DNA from: Ziziphus jujuba
Taxonomy: Eukaryota; Streptophyta; Magnoliopsida; Rosales; Rhamnaceae
DNA: 64,000 nucleotides
Assembly (NCBI RefSeq): GCF_031755915.1
Contig: NC_083388.1
Coordinates: 14,954,501-15,018,500, forward strand
Reading direction: 5' to 3'
Under the pieces are notes generated by a model. That model had not been told where the DNA came from. It did no database searches and saw only the letters and a program-made list of their open reading frames with translations. This document shows positions 12,030 to 23,340 of the stretch, in pieces (the first letter of the stretch is position 1; every line of letters starts with the position of its first letter). The translations under genes and the position numbers were made by a program.

Positions 12030-12240
12030 TATTTAAAAGATATATTTATATTTTTTTGGTTGTTTTTCCCTAAGTACATCAAGAATGTGCTGCTAACTTC
12101 CAAACGATGTATGATTGATGAGTATGAAAAGAATAATATGATAGAAGGTCTGTAGAGTTCAATAGCGAGCTCGAGGTATTATATATCAAAGTGTGTCAGG
12201 ATCTACGATGAGGTTCTCTAGGACATCTATCTCGCTTTCT
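12030..12240 (+). pseudogene. possible captured exon inside the Helitron
   Basis: One frame reads as coding-like protein: PKYIKNVLLTSKRCMIDEYE followed by KNNMIEGL, a stop, then SSIASSRYYISKCVRIYDEV and a second stop. It is more GC-rich and less repetitive than its surroundings and ends near a CT microsatellite (12234-12257). I do not recognise the family. Helitrons often pick up gene pieces, so a captured exon is a reasonable guess, but chance cannot be excluded. Confidence 0.3.
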
Positions 12241-13112
12241 CTCTCTCTCTCTCTCTTGCATATTTATTTGATTTATTATTAATATTATTTTTTATTACTA
12301 ACATTTTAAAAAGTTTCTCTTAATTTTTTTTTTGTATTGAACTCACTATTATTTCACCAGCTTATTGTGGTGGAAAAAAAAAAATAGTTAGTTGGCTCTT
12401 TTGGTTGGAAACTTTGCTCTCAAACACTCAACTACATTATATGGTCTAAATGTCTGAATGTATTGCAATAGTAATATTATTCTTTTGAATCAAACTAAAT
12501 CAATACATATAACACTCATAAATAATTAAAATATCCAAAAAAAAAAGGGGGGATAATTATCCATATTTTTTTTCCCCAAAAAAATAAGCCAATATTTTTT
12601 TCGGCCTATCCTTTCTGATCTATGTATTTTCTATTTATAATATTCAATCAAATTTTATACCATCTAAAACATTATTTCGTGCTCGAAAAAAATTATCTTT
12701 TTTTTTTTTTAAATTCCATATATAAAAGACAAAATCAATAGTGAAACTTTTCACTCAACTAATCTTTATTTGATTTATTTTCTATTAAATATTAAGTTTC
12801 TTATGCATCATGTCTATAATAAATTCATATTGCATAAAAATATGCCAGTACATTTTAGCAGACACTTTTTAATTATTTTTATATTTTATAATTTTTTTTT
12901 TCAAAACAAGAATCTATATATTTTTATTATTAAAGATATTTTATACAAAATATATCTAATACATATTTATATATGGATATACAATAAATGTAATTTTATT
13001 GTAAAATAATAAGACTAATATATGATAATTAATAATAAAATTAATCTTCTTATCATAAATTTAAAGTGAATAATATATTTTTCTATATTTTTTAAAAATT
13101 GCTCAAAATGTA

Positions 13113-13114
<2 letters not shown>

Positions 13115-13161
<47 letters not shown>
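13115..13161. repeat. TA microsatellite at the start of Helitron copy 2
   Basis: About 47 bp of uninterrupted TA, lying where copy 2 should carry its 5' terminus. The microsatellite appears to have replaced or grown from the TATATAATATATA-rich Helitron end. Confidence 0.85.
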
Positions 13162-13163
<2 letters not shown>

Positions 13164-14150
13164 ATATGTGTAATGTGTCAGCATACTCTTCTTTCAAATT
13201 CCCTCAAAAATCATTTTTTTATTATTTTGATTTGATTTGATTTATTTATTTAATATCTTATCTTTTATGGTTGTACCCAATTATATATAAAATTAATTTT
13301 TGTTTTAAAATTAATTTTAAATAAACAAAATATTTTATTTACTGAATAAGTCAAATACATAAAATGTATTTTTTTAATTAAACATATTTTAAATATTTTG
13401 ACATATACAAATATAGTTATATGGAAATTAATAAAGATATCTTTTCATTTGGATATGAAAAATATAATATCATAAATAATAGTTGTTAAACATAGCAAAA
13501 TAATATTTATATCTGAAACAAATTATTAATTCATTTGAATTTGAATTTGCTTTTTATATATGGAAAAAATTAAATAACCAGTTTATAATTTTGAATTTCA
13601 TAAATAATTTATCTTATAATGTAAAAATATGTTTAAAGTATAAATAATAATAATAATAAAATAAATAAATAAACAAAAAATTAAATAATTAAATTACATT
13701 ATGAGTATTAATATATGGATATTAATTATTTGTGAAGAATAAAAAAATATATTTGAATTTGAATTTAAATTTGAAGTTTATAAATGGAAAATATTTGATT
13801 TTAAATTAAATTATATAAATGCATTTGAATTTGAATTTGAATTTAAATTGCATAGATGGAAAAAAAAAATTGGATAAGAAAATTTCATAGATGGAAAAAA
13901 ATAGATAGATAAATATTTTTGAATTTGAATTCTATAATTGAATAGTATTATATATATATATATATATAAATTAAATTTATAGTTATTAACAAAATTTTAT
14001 AGTATAGATTAAAACAAAAAAACATCTAAATATACTTATTAATAATTAAACTTTTAAATAGATTTTCTAAAATAATTAATTATTATGGGTTATTTTTAAA
14101 ATTTATTTATTATATTACATATGCCCGTGCACGTATAAGGATAATGCTAG
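13162..14150 (+). repeat. internal repeat copy 2 with Helitron 3' end
   Basis: It starts GATATGTGTAATGTGTCAGC and continues CTTCTTTCAAATTCCCT, parallel to copy 1. It includes the TTGAATTTGAATTTG and CATAGATGGAAAAA units and adds the terminal CCCGTGCACG...CTAG missing from copy 1. Confidence 0.6.
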
Positions 14151-14179
14151 TAAAAATATTATACTTATTCAATTAGACT

Positions 14180-16640
14180 ATTTTATCATCTTATTCAAGT
14201 TGGTGCCCTTGGTTCGTTTTATACTTGGGCCCGTCGTGGTGTGAAAAGATATATTGAATCTAAGCTTGATCGAGCCTTTTGCTCTCAGTTCTACTTGGAT
14301 TCTTGGTCAACTATTTTTAGTCTTGCTCTCACTCGTCATTAATCAGACCACAATCCTTTATTCATGAGCTTTTATTCCTCTTCCGTTTCGGCACCTAAGC
14401 CTTTCAAATTTCAGTCTATATGGTGTTTTCATGATTCTTTTATGCGCTTAGTTTCTTATGTTTTGAATTTAAAGGTGAATGGTAATCCTTTTCAGCAAGT
14501 GTTGCAAACGTTAAAATTGTTGAAGGCTTCTTTCTGCAATTGGAACAAGCATTGGGGAGGTAAATATTAAAATTACAGAAGCTATGCTTCAAGTACAGTT
14601 AGGTCAAGATGACATTACTTAGCTTAGGTTGAATAAGGATAGATTTTGTGAGGAATTAAATGCTCATTCAGATCTGGATTTGCTTTGAAAAGGTACGAAA
14701 TGATGCTCAAAGTTCAAAGTCGAATCAAATGGCTTAAGATGGGGATCCTAAGATATTTGTAAGGCTATTCGCTATTGTTTTTCAACACGGGTTTCATTCC
14801 TTCCAGTATGAATTCCAATTTTTCAATCCTCATTCCTAAAGTTGATAGTGCTGCTACTCTGAATAAGTACAAAACAATTATTTTGGGGGATTTTTTCTTT
14901 GAAATTATCTTTAAAATAATCTCTGATCGTCTTGCTTCTGTTGTTAGCCGTGTGGTTTCTTTGTATCAGTTTGGTTTTATCTGAGGTAGTCAAATTTGAG
15001 ATTGCATTGCTGCTGCTTCTGACTGTGTCAAAATTTTGGGTCTGATGGTTTTTGGAGGTAATATGGCTTTAAAGATAGATATCAAAAAAGCCTTTGATAC
15101 CCTTAACTGGGATTTTATTCTGATAGTGTAAAGCATTTTAGATTTTCTAATAAATTTAGATAGTGGATTTCAATGATATTGCATTCTGCTCGTATTTCTG
15201 TTTTGCTAAACGGATCCCTAGTTGGTTATTTTTCTTGTTCTCAAAGAGTGAGGCAAGGTGATCCTTTATCTCATCTTCTTTTCGGCTTGGTTGAGGATTT
15301 TATTATCACATATCTTTCCCAGTTGGTGGAGTCTAATTTTATCATTTCAATGCTATCTTATTAGGGTAAGAATGCACATTCTCATCTCGTGTATGTAGAT
15401 GAAATTTTATTGTTTTTGCAAAGATAATTCTCGAAATCTGAACCGTACTATGAAAGCTTTTAATTTTTATGGATAACTTTTAGGCTAAGTGGTTAATAGG
15501 GATGAGCCTTTTATTTATTTTGGAGATGTTATATCTTTTGTTAGAAGGCAAAACTTGCTTTGGGTTTTTGGAATGAGGCAAGGGTCTCTTCCTTTTTCTT
15601 ACTTTGATGTCCCTCTTTTTAAGGTATTCCTAAGATTTCTCATCTTAGGCCTATTGCTTATAAAATCCTTAATAGTTTTGAAGCTTGGAAGCGAAAATTA
15701 CTTTCTTTTGAGGACGTTAATATTTAGTTAATTTTGTTATAATTTCTCATTTTGTTCACTCCTTCATGATTTATCATTCGCCTTTAGATCTTTTGAAGCA
15801 ATTGAACTATGCTATTCGTAATTTTTAGTGGACTGATTCAATTTCTTCTCAGAAGGGAATTATGGTCTCATGGGATGTTTGCGATTGTTCTTTGTAGTTG
15901 GGAGGTTTTGGGATAAAAAAAAACTTGATGATTTTTTTAAGGCTTTCCTTGGTAAATTAGCTTAGAAAGTTTTAACTAATCACTTTTTTGTTTTTGATTT
16001 TCTAAGATCTTATTATAAAGGTGAACGCCATTATGTTTCATCCTTTATTTGGCCTTCTATACGTGAGCTTCAAAGGGAGGTTTATAACAATTGTCGTTGG
16101 TTGATTGGTAATGATTCTCAAGTTAGTTTTTTATTTGATAACTGGCTTGGAAAACCTCTTTTCTATTTAATGCACCTACATCATCAGGTTTGGGATTCAA
16201 ATATTTAGGTTTCTAGTTTTCTTTCTTTTGATGGGGTACGGGTTTTGCTTAAGGCTTTCAGAGTTGCTTTTCTGGCTATCTTGAATTTGGTTGAAAAGAT
16301 TTGTGTTAGTTTTGATGCAAGTGTTCGTTTAGTTTGGACCTTATCGACTTATGGTGAGGTTTTAGCCAAAGGGTTTATCATAATCTTTTAGGTAATGTTC
16401 CTCTTAGTGATTGGGTTTCTTTTTTACGGAAATCTTATATTTAAACAGGGAAATCTTTGTTTGTTGGTACTTGTTTAATAATAGAGCTCCCATGAATGAG
16501 ATTTTTTGTAGAAGGGCTTTTAGTATGGCTTCTCGTTGTTGTCTTTGCAATCGAAATGTCGAAACAATCAATCATCTTTTTGTTGCTTATCTATATGCAT
16601 CGACTCTTTGGCACTTCGTTAGTCTTTAATTTGATGTGGT
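14180..16640 (+). pseudogene. LINE ORF2 remnant: endonuclease end, RT, zf-RVT
   Basis: Near 14190-14400: FYTWARRG, KLDRAFCSQF, then TRH*SDHNPLF, the endonuclease SDH motif. RT: SILIPKVDSA...IILGDFFFEI.FKIISDRLASV...QFGFI (14820-14985); the palm Asp in ALKIDIKKAFDTLNWDF (15064-15116); RVRQGDPLSHLLFGLVEDF (about 15243-15300); and VYVDEILLF (15390-15417) where the usual YADD is altered. A zinc-binding reverse-transcriptase domain lies near 16440-16630 (FNNRAPMNEIFCRRAF, CCLCN, INHLF). Many stops and frameshifts mean no function. Confidence 0.82.
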
Positions 16641-16739
16641 AATTTATAACATCAAGTCTCCATTGGTAAACTTATCACTCTCTCTGCTGATATTGTCTTC
16701 AATTTAACCACCGCACTTAGTATGAAATCTTTCATTTAG

Positions 16740-16800
16740 AATTTCCTAGAAGATCACTCATCCTTGGATTATAATCACCTAAGTACGCTTAACTTCGAAA
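16740..16800 (-). ncRNA. 5S rRNA-like segment in TRIM 3' LTR
   Basis: The minus strand reads TTTCGAAGTTAAGCGTACTT...GGATGAGTGATCTTCTAGGAA. This parallels the 5S rRNA internal control region (CTCCGAAGTTAAGCGTGCTT ... GGATGGGTGACCTCCTGGGAA), with A-box and C-box positions recognisable. In Cassandra elements this region supplies a pol III promoter. Most differences here are transitions. Confidence 0.75.
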
Positions 16801-17123
16801 TTTTTCAAAACTCTAAAGTCAACTGTTCTGAAAAGGCTTTGATATTATGAGAGTGACGATTATTACATATGAATCATCCTCTATCCCACACCCAGAAGAT
16901 ATGAGATTGGATACTACGTAGCTTGCCAATACCTCTTAAACCCGTCCATACTTGTTATCACAAGTCATCCCTTTAAAGGCCTAGCATCTTTGTTGGTATA
17001 CTTATGGCTGGGTATAGGTTATGATACAATTTGTATCACCTCGATTTCACTAGGAGGCTTGTCACTCCCTGTTGTTATTGTTTCCAATTTCGCCACTACA
17101 TTTGGTAGTAGGTTTTTTGTTTA

Positions 17124-17185
17124 GAGCTTCCCAAGAGATTATCCATTCTTAAACTACTTTGGTCTGAGCATGTTTAACTTTGGAA
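17124..17185 (-). ncRNA. 5S rRNA-like segment in TRIM 5' LTR
   Basis: The minus strand reads TCCAAAGTTAAACATGCTCA...GAATGGATAATCTCTTGGGAAG. It is the second copy of the 5S-derived segment at the matching position in the other LTR, with different substitutions. The two LTRs have therefore decayed independently. Confidence 0.75.
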
Positions 17186-17347
17186 TTTTTTTGAATCCTG
17201 AAGCCAATAACGTGGAAAAAGCTTCAACATTATGAGAGTAACTATCATTATATTTGAATCATCACCTATCCCATATCCAGATAACGTGGAATTGAATATC
17301 AAGTAGTCTGTCGATGTCTTTTACACCCGCGTAAACTTGTCGCCATA

Positions 17348-18200
17348 TAATTGATCAATCTTCTCTTCCTCTTGCTTTATATTATTTGGCCAAGCAAGTT
17401 CAGTTTAGCTCTCATGTTTCTTCTCTTTATATTATGCGGCAGTTGTTGCTACTTTTTCTTTAGTGTTGTTTGTGTTGAATCAACATATTTATGAAAATAA
17501 ATTCATTCTAGTTTCAAGTGCTATGGCTTTGGTTGGGCAAGCAATTAAAGAGGCTAAATTCTCTTCATTTGGGTTCAATGTACAATTTGATTGATGAGCT
17601 TTTGATTCTGAAGAGGTTAGATGTTACAATGGTTCCAAAGTGTGCTCCTAAGACTATTTCTATTCATTACGATCTTCCTTTACTAGTTTGGATAAAAGTT
17701 TACGTAAACAGTGCGGTTAATGGTTATCCTGGTTCAGGGGGGTCGGGGTTGTGTTTTCAAGAATTGTCAAGGTTTTGTTAGGGGGTGTTTTATGATTCCT
17801 CTTGGACTCACTACAGCTTTTAAGGCTGAGATTATCACAGATATGCATGTTACTGAATTGGCAGGGATGTTTCACTGGTTTAATGTCTAGTTAAAATGTA
17901 ATTCTTTTTTTGTAGTTTCTTTGTTTGCTTCTCAGGTTGCTAAGGTTCCTTGGCATCTTTATAATAGATGGCTCAGCTATCTTCATTTTTTTTCTTCTAT
18001 AAATTTCAAGGTCTCTTATATTTATAGAAAATAAATAGGATTGCTGATCTTTTGTCTAAAGCTACTGTTTCTACGTCTAATGTTCGTTGGCATTTGTCTC
18101 TTCCGGATTTTTGTTTGTAGGCTCATCATGAAAATCTCATAGGTGATAGATCTTTTAGATTTTGTTATGGGTTTTGTTTCTTTTTTACTGGTACTCTCTT
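17348..18200 (+). pseudogene. LINE ORF2 remnant: RNase H domain
   Basis: After the TRIM the LINE continues. About 17690-17790 encodes WIKVYVNSAVNGYPGSGGSG, where a functional domain would have an Asp in the WIKVNTDGA motif. Next comes FKAEIITDMH, then VPWHLYNRWLSYLHFF and SYIYR with NRIADLLSKA-like sequence near 18030-18065, the closing RNase H motif. Frameshifts separate the pieces. The loss of the first Asp and the frameshifts show an inactive domain. Confidence 0.75.
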
Positions 18201-18529
18201 TCCTCATTCAAATTCTCACTGATGGGGTTTTAATTACACCAGGATGAGAGCTTCTCTTTCTTTTGTCATCTTTTTAGTTTCCCCTTAATTTTGTACAACT
18301 TTTGTATTTATTTTCTTTTATTTAATAATATTTTGTTGTGTGGGGGGAGGAATTGCGAGTGCCAACCTAGTTATGTTCTGATTCTTTCTTATCTTAAGTA
18401 ATCTTGTTTGTAACTATCTGATAGTTTAAGAACATTTAATTAATTTATTTTTGATCTTTTTTAAATGAAGTAAAAAAATTAATCGTTTCATACAAATGAG
18501 AATTATTCAATAAATAAATTTAGATTATT

Positions 18530-18801
18530 TGTAACACCCCAAATTTTCAAAATTTTATTTCTTTTTATCCAATTTTTTTTATGGTGCTTGAATATTTTTA
18601 ATCCTCTTAAAAAAGTTTCTAAGGAAAAGTGGTGGCGAAATTTTTTAATTTTGTTATTTTTGGGAATTACAAAATTTATGTTTGGGAAAAAGGTACTCTT
18701 GTTATTGAATAAATATGGGTGTGTGCAATGTCAAATTGCTTTATTTGAAAGAAATAGATTTTTTCTTAAAATTTTTAAAAGCGTAGATATGCCCTATGCT
18801 A

Positions 18802-18847
<46 letters not shown>

Positions 18848-21405
18848 TAACATGGATGGGGAATTAATTGTTTTACTTAAGGGCATTTTTGACAAGGCAA
18901 AAATTATGGAAATGACCCAAGATACAAGGGTATTTTAATATTTGAACTTTTAAAACCATTAAAATTTGCATTATTTCCTCATCTCTTTTATTATTATATT
19001 GGCTTACAAAGATATTTTGGACTTTCAATCTTTAAAATATTTTAAAATAACATTTTTACTCTTTTTGCACTTGATCTATAAGGTTGCCACCATCACTTTA
19101 GGAACCATTTTTTTTTTTTTTTTTCACCGAGAGCTCCTCCTCTCCATCTCTTACTCTTTTTTTGTTTTTCCTCCTTCATTCCATTCCTTAGTTTTCTTTC
19201 TAAAAAATCAAAAACTTTGTGGAAACCTTGGATATCAACATGGTTTGAACTTCTCATTTGCTTGTTTTTCAAATTAAAAATACTTTGTTCGTAACTTCCT
19301 TTTTTTTTTTTTTTTTTTTTTTTAACCAAAACCGAGAGCCCTCTAGTGTTTATTATTATTATTATTATGGAATTTAGCTTAGGATTAAAGCATGTTTTAG
19401 GTCTTTGATTTTTAAGCTAAGATTTTATGTTGCATGTGTAAGATTTACTTAGTTTTCAAAACAAACTTCTTGGTCCTCCTTGATTTTGCAAACCTGAGGG
19501 CAACATTGATTGTCTTCTCATTTTGATCTTTGGATTTTTAACTTGGTTTTAATCATGTTATGGGTATTTAAGTTCTAAACTAAGTTTTGTTCTAAATAGC
19601 TTTGCATGCTATTTTAAGATTTGATTTTTGGATTCTTAGAATGGTTTGATTTTTTAATTTTACATGCATGATATGGATTTTAAATTCTTGAAGATTATGG
19701 AAGTTAATTTGGATTTTTTTGGATATTTTTGAAGTTGGATTTTGGATTTATTATTATTGTTGGAAGATGATTTTATTGTTGGATGGAATTGCACGTTGAA
19801 TTTAATGTTGGAAAATTCATTTTGTTGGTGATTAAAGATTTCGGGTTTCATAGCTAAATTGGTGCTTGGATTTTAAGTTTAAGTGTTAATCTTTGGTCTA
19901 TAAAACTTGGAATTTGTCATGCATGTAAAATCTTGAGGTTGAGAATTATGTTTTTGGATTTAATGGAATTTTGGTGCTAGGATTTGTTGAAGATGGCGAA
20001 CTGTACTTATAATTTTTTTGATGATTTATTATATTTTAGGTTAAGTTTGACTCTTTAAACTTTTGGATGACTTTTGGAAATTGTTCTTAAAAGTATTTTG
20101 AGGTTAAGATTATTATTTTTGAGTAAATTGTGAATTTTTGGGATTTTGGAAATGGATTTGATTTTTGGTGCTAAGTTATCCGAATGGCTTGATGGTATTA
20201 AAATGATGTATTTTTGTATGGTTTTAGATTGATAAATTTGTAAAGGAAATTTATTTTTCGTATATATATATATATATCTTGTGGTTAAGTGAAATTTCTA
20301 AATTTAGATTTTTTGAAAATATTGAATAAATATATTTTAAAGGTAGGGTTTAATTTTTGAATATTGGAAAATTTTTGTGAACTTAAAATAATTTGAGTTT
20401 AAGTATTGATTTTCTAAAATTTCTTGGAAGACTTTTAGGACAACAAAGTTTTTTATTTTTACTTTTATAAGGTTAAGTTGATTTTTCTTTAAATATTAGA
20501 AAATTTTTGGAAATGAAGTTTGAGGTTAAAAAATAATTTTCTTTTTATTTGGATGACAATTGCATTTGACAAGCTTATTTTATTTGATCTAGCAATTGGA
20601 TTTCAATAATTAATTCTTGAGGTGATTTTATTCTTTATTAAAGCATTAATTGGTTTATTATTTGATCCTTGATGATGAGACAAATTATTAGATAATTTAT
20701 TGGACTTGAGTTTAATAAGAATGTGTTGACAATTGGATTTGACAAGCTTATTTTATTTGGTCTTACAATTGGATTTCAATAATTAATTCTTGAGGTTGAG
20801 TTTATTTTGGATTAAAGCATTAATTGGTTTATTATTTGATCCTTGATGATGAGATGAATTATTGGATAATTTATTTATTGGATAATTTATTGGACTTAAG
20901 TTTAACAAAAATGTGTTGATAAAGTGGAATTGTTGTCTAAGTTTGTGGGCTTAATTGGTGAATTATGAAACTTGGTTTTATACTGATGGATGATGGTTAG
21001 AATTTATTGGTTTGAATTATGGATTGTTGGTTTGGTTTGAATGGTAATTGAGATTATTAAAGGATTAATTTGAATTCTGGAATCAAGTATTAATTAAGTT
21101 GTGGTTTTAACGAAGGACAACAAAGTATTTGATCAAGACTAGAACGGAGGATAGTACCTGGACTAGGGTTGTGGGGATTGTACTGTAAGTTGTCATTTTC
21201 TAAACCGCAAATTTTTTCGAAATGTACGTGTATGGGGATATGTATTGCATTCATTCATTCATAAGTATGACATTTAGAATTATATGTGTATCCATTGAGT
21301 ATGAAGCATGGTTTCTGATGTGTAGCTTGTAATTTTTTTATTATTGTCATTATTATTTTTGAGAATGATATTCTAATTTCTATCCTTTTAGATTAGAAAT
21401 TAGAT
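18530..21405 (+). repeat. gypsy-type LTR (likely solo or truncated)
   Basis: It starts TGTAACACCCC at 18530, a start typical of plant gypsy LTRs and shared with the solo LTR at 26091-29080 in reverse. It is long, T-rich and non-coding, with a CT-rich leader-like part near 19130-19200, poly-T runs at 19103-19127 and 19300-19323, and GTAAGTTGTCATTTTCTAAACCG near 21184. No TG...CA right end or internal region was identified. It stops against a LINE fragment near 21410, so the right boundary is uncertain. Confidence 0.5.
20555..20917 (+). repeat. tandem duplication of about 175 bp within the LTR
   Basis: GACAATTG(C/G)ATTTGACAAGC at 20555 recurs at 20728, and the two copies run in parallel to ATGTGTTGA. 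The second copy carries an additional internal repeat of TTATTTATTGGATAA. Confidence 0.85.
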
Positions 21406-21409
21406 AAGC

Positions 21410-21960
21410 TATCTTTAATTTAGATTCTTCTAGTGCCCCAGATCAAGATGGCTTTTTTGGAATATTTTTTCAGCATTGTTAGGATTTTAGCCAAAGATGT
21501 TAATGATGTTGTTTGCTTTTACTTTTTAATGGGATCTATGCCTTTAGGTTTGAATTCTAATTTTTTGCTCGCTCTTGCAAAGGTTTCTGATGCTGCTTGT
21601 TTAGATAAATTTGGGCCTATTGTTCATAGCAATATTTTGTTTAAAATAATTACTAAGATTATTGCTGATAGATTTGCTTCCATTGCAAGTAGAATTGTTT
21701 CTCTGAACCATTTTGGTTTCAGTAAAAGTAGAAATATTAGTGACTATATTGCCGCTGCTTCTATCTGAGTCAACCTTTTGCATAAAAAATGTTCTAGAAA
21801 TAATGTTTCTTTTAAGATTCATATCAATAAGGCACTTGATACCCTAAGTTGGCCTTTTCTTTTATCAAATTTGACTAATTTTAGTTTTTCACATAAATTT
21901 GAATCCATCTCATTCATTCAACAATATAAGCATGAAATTACAACTGGTACACATATGCTA
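21410..21960 (+). pseudogene. LINE reverse transcriptase fragment
   Basis: A 111-codon open frame (21433-21768) and its flanks give RT subdomains of an L1-type LINE: a decayed SSAPDQDGFF, then GSMPLGLNSNFLLALAKVSD, FKIITKIIADRFASIASRIV, LNHFGFSKSRNISDYIAAAS and, after a stop, FKIHINKALDTLSWPFLLS where the usual catalytic DIRKAFDTL motif has lost the Asp. Only about 500 bp of the element is present. It is related to the LINE at 14160-18480 but less decayed in this stretch. Confidence 0.8.
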
Positions 21961-22443
21961 AGCATGTGAGCTTACAAAATGAGTAAAGCATTTAAAATTT
22001 AAAAAATTCAATCGTTAACACATAACTTTTCATAAACAAATGAGGTAAAAACCAGTTGCAACATGTCTATTCCAAATAGAGCAAAATGTGGTACGTGGTT
22101 TGAACTAAATTCCTATTGTCCAACTAGTAGGGTAGCAACCAAACTAGCTTTACCTGCTTAGTTCCCTTTTATAACACAAATAGTGGACCGATGTTATTAG
22201 AAATTATAAATCTGGCACCATAGGTCTTCCAAGGATAATGTTCCTATTTTTTTGTGCATAGTTCTGCCTATGCTTTTGCATACATAACTTAGGCTCGAAA
22301 CAACATTAAAATATACCTTGCATCAGTTATAAAATAAACAAGAAAACATAAATTCATAAAAGGAAAGTAAGTGATACTAAGGTGTGGGTGCTAGCTAGGT
22401 AATACATGCACCATCAAGTGGCAAAATTGCCACACTTCAACAC
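21961..22443 (-). repeat. probable 3' LTR of copia fragment
   Basis: On the minus strand the copia fragment ends in CCAAGGAGGAG, a polypurine tract, followed at once by TGTTGAAGTGTGGCAATTTTG, a plausible LTR start at 22443. The left (LTR end) boundary near 21961 is a guess because the partner LTR is absent. Confidence 0.45.
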
Positions 22444-23340
22444 TCCTCCTTGGCAATTTTGTATGAGATTGAGAAATCCTTTCAACATTTCAAATCTCTT
22501 CTTTCCAATGGCTTGGTGAAGGTATCCACCAAGTTCTCATCGGAACTCACACACTTTAACTTCACTTCACCACTTGCTTCAAATTCCCTTACAGAATGAT
22601 ATTTGATTGGTTTGTACTTGGTCCTTCCATGTTAGACTGGATTTTGTGCACTTACTATTGCTGAAGTATTGGCACACAATATTACTATGGCATCCTCTTA
22701 CTTCAAACTTAAGTCCTCCAATAATTTTCTAAGACAAACACCTTGATTAGCACAACTTAAGCAAGCAATATACTTTACTTTCACGGTACTTTGTTTAACT
22801 ATTTGTTGCTTCTTAAAATTCCATGAGAAATGACCATTTCCAAAAATATAAATGTAGCTCGATGTGCTCTTACTATCATCCAAAAAACTAACGCAATCAA
22901 CATGACTATAACTAGGTAAAGCTTTATTAATGACATCCATATTTGTACCATACACCAAAATCACTAGTACCCTTCAAATACCTTATGATTCTTTTTTCAC
23001 AAATAAAATGATTTTGTGAAGGATTATGCACTATGCATAATTCTTAACAAAATAGCCACATTAAACATAATATTCGGTTTAATAGAGCATACATACAAAA
23101 GGCTACCAATCAAACTTTTATAGGTGGAAGAATTTGCTTTTGGAGAATCATCATCCTTTACTAACTTGGTGCCTTTATTCATAGGTGTGGCAATACTATT
23201 GCACTTCTCCATCTCAAACTTCTTGAGCAACTCCTTCACATAGCTTTCTTGAGATATGAAGATGCCTTTAAATGATTGGACAGCTTCAATTCTAAGAAAA
23301 TACTTCATCTTTCCAAGGCTAGACATCTCTTTTACTTGTA
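22444..23340 (-). pseudogene. Ty1/copia pol fragment: RT C-terminus and RNase H
   Basis: On the minus strand 23326-23024 encodes GKMKYFLRIEA, GIFISQESYVKELLKKFEM and STYKSLIGSLLYVCSIKPNI, the end of copia RT. 22964-22698 continues with RNase H (SFLDDSKSTSSYIYIFG, WNFKKQQIVKQSTVKVKYIA). Further down are SAQNPV*HGRTK and DTFTKPLE, the C-terminal signature. The fragment begins abruptly near 23340, so only the 3' end of an element remains. Confidence 0.85.

Larger units (their letters stand above)
11110..14150 (+). mobile_element. Helitron-like element (or two nested copies)
   Basis: The left end is A|TCTATATAATATATAAAAG, with the TC start and following sequence seen in plant Helitrons, and a nearby ATATGTCAGC. 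The right end is CTAG|T at 14147-14150, preceded by CCCGTGCACG, the remnant of a GC hairpin about 16-26 bases from the end. Insertion between A and T without target duplication fits Helitrons. No Rep/helicase frame is present, so it is non-autonomous. Inside, a repeat at about 11110-11960 recurs at about 13160-13990, so this may be one Helitron inserted near a related copy. The call rests on end motifs only. Confidence 0.55.
16645..17347 (-). mobile_element. Cassandra-like TRIM (LTRs carry 5S rRNA-derived sequence)
   Basis: Two direct repeats of nearly equal length (16645-16962, 318 bp; 17032-17347, 316 bp) flank a 69-bp interior. Reading the minus strand, the interior begins 2 nt after the 5' LTR with TTGTATCATAACC, a decayed TGGTATCAGAGCC primer site. 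It ends with a purine-rich AAAGGGATGAC before the 3' LTR. Each LTR contains a segment resembling the 3' half of plant 5S rRNA. TAATT at 16640-16644 and 17348-17352 is a perfect 5-bp target duplication. This matches Cassandra terminal-repeat retrotransposons in miniature. It has no coding capacity and sits in reverse inside the LINE. Confidence 0.82.
14160..18480 (+). mobile_element. LINE (L1-type non-LTR retrotransposon), 5'-truncated, interrupted by a TRIM
   Basis: Translation shows the C-terminal part of an AP endonuclease, then reverse transcriptase, a zf-RVT zinc-binding domain and RNase H, the layout of plant L1-type LINEs with RNase H. The 5' end is missing and starts next to the Helitron end. 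A 703-bp TRIM splits it at 16645-17347. The 3' region near 18330-18480 is T-rich, non-coding, and ends in an A-rich stretch. Confidence 0.85.

Noticed and set aside
12770..13009. 79-codon frame rich in Ile, Phe, Tyr and Asn
   Set aside because: Pure AT composition inside the Helitron-like region; no protein-like features.
16740..17185. Two genuine 5S rRNA genes
   Set aside because: Only the 3' half resembles 5S rRNA, both are decayed, and they sit at matching places in two LTRs of a TRIM.
18966..19277. 103-codon plus-strand frame rich in Phe and Leu
   Set aside because: T-rich LTR sequence translated; no motif and low-complexity composition.
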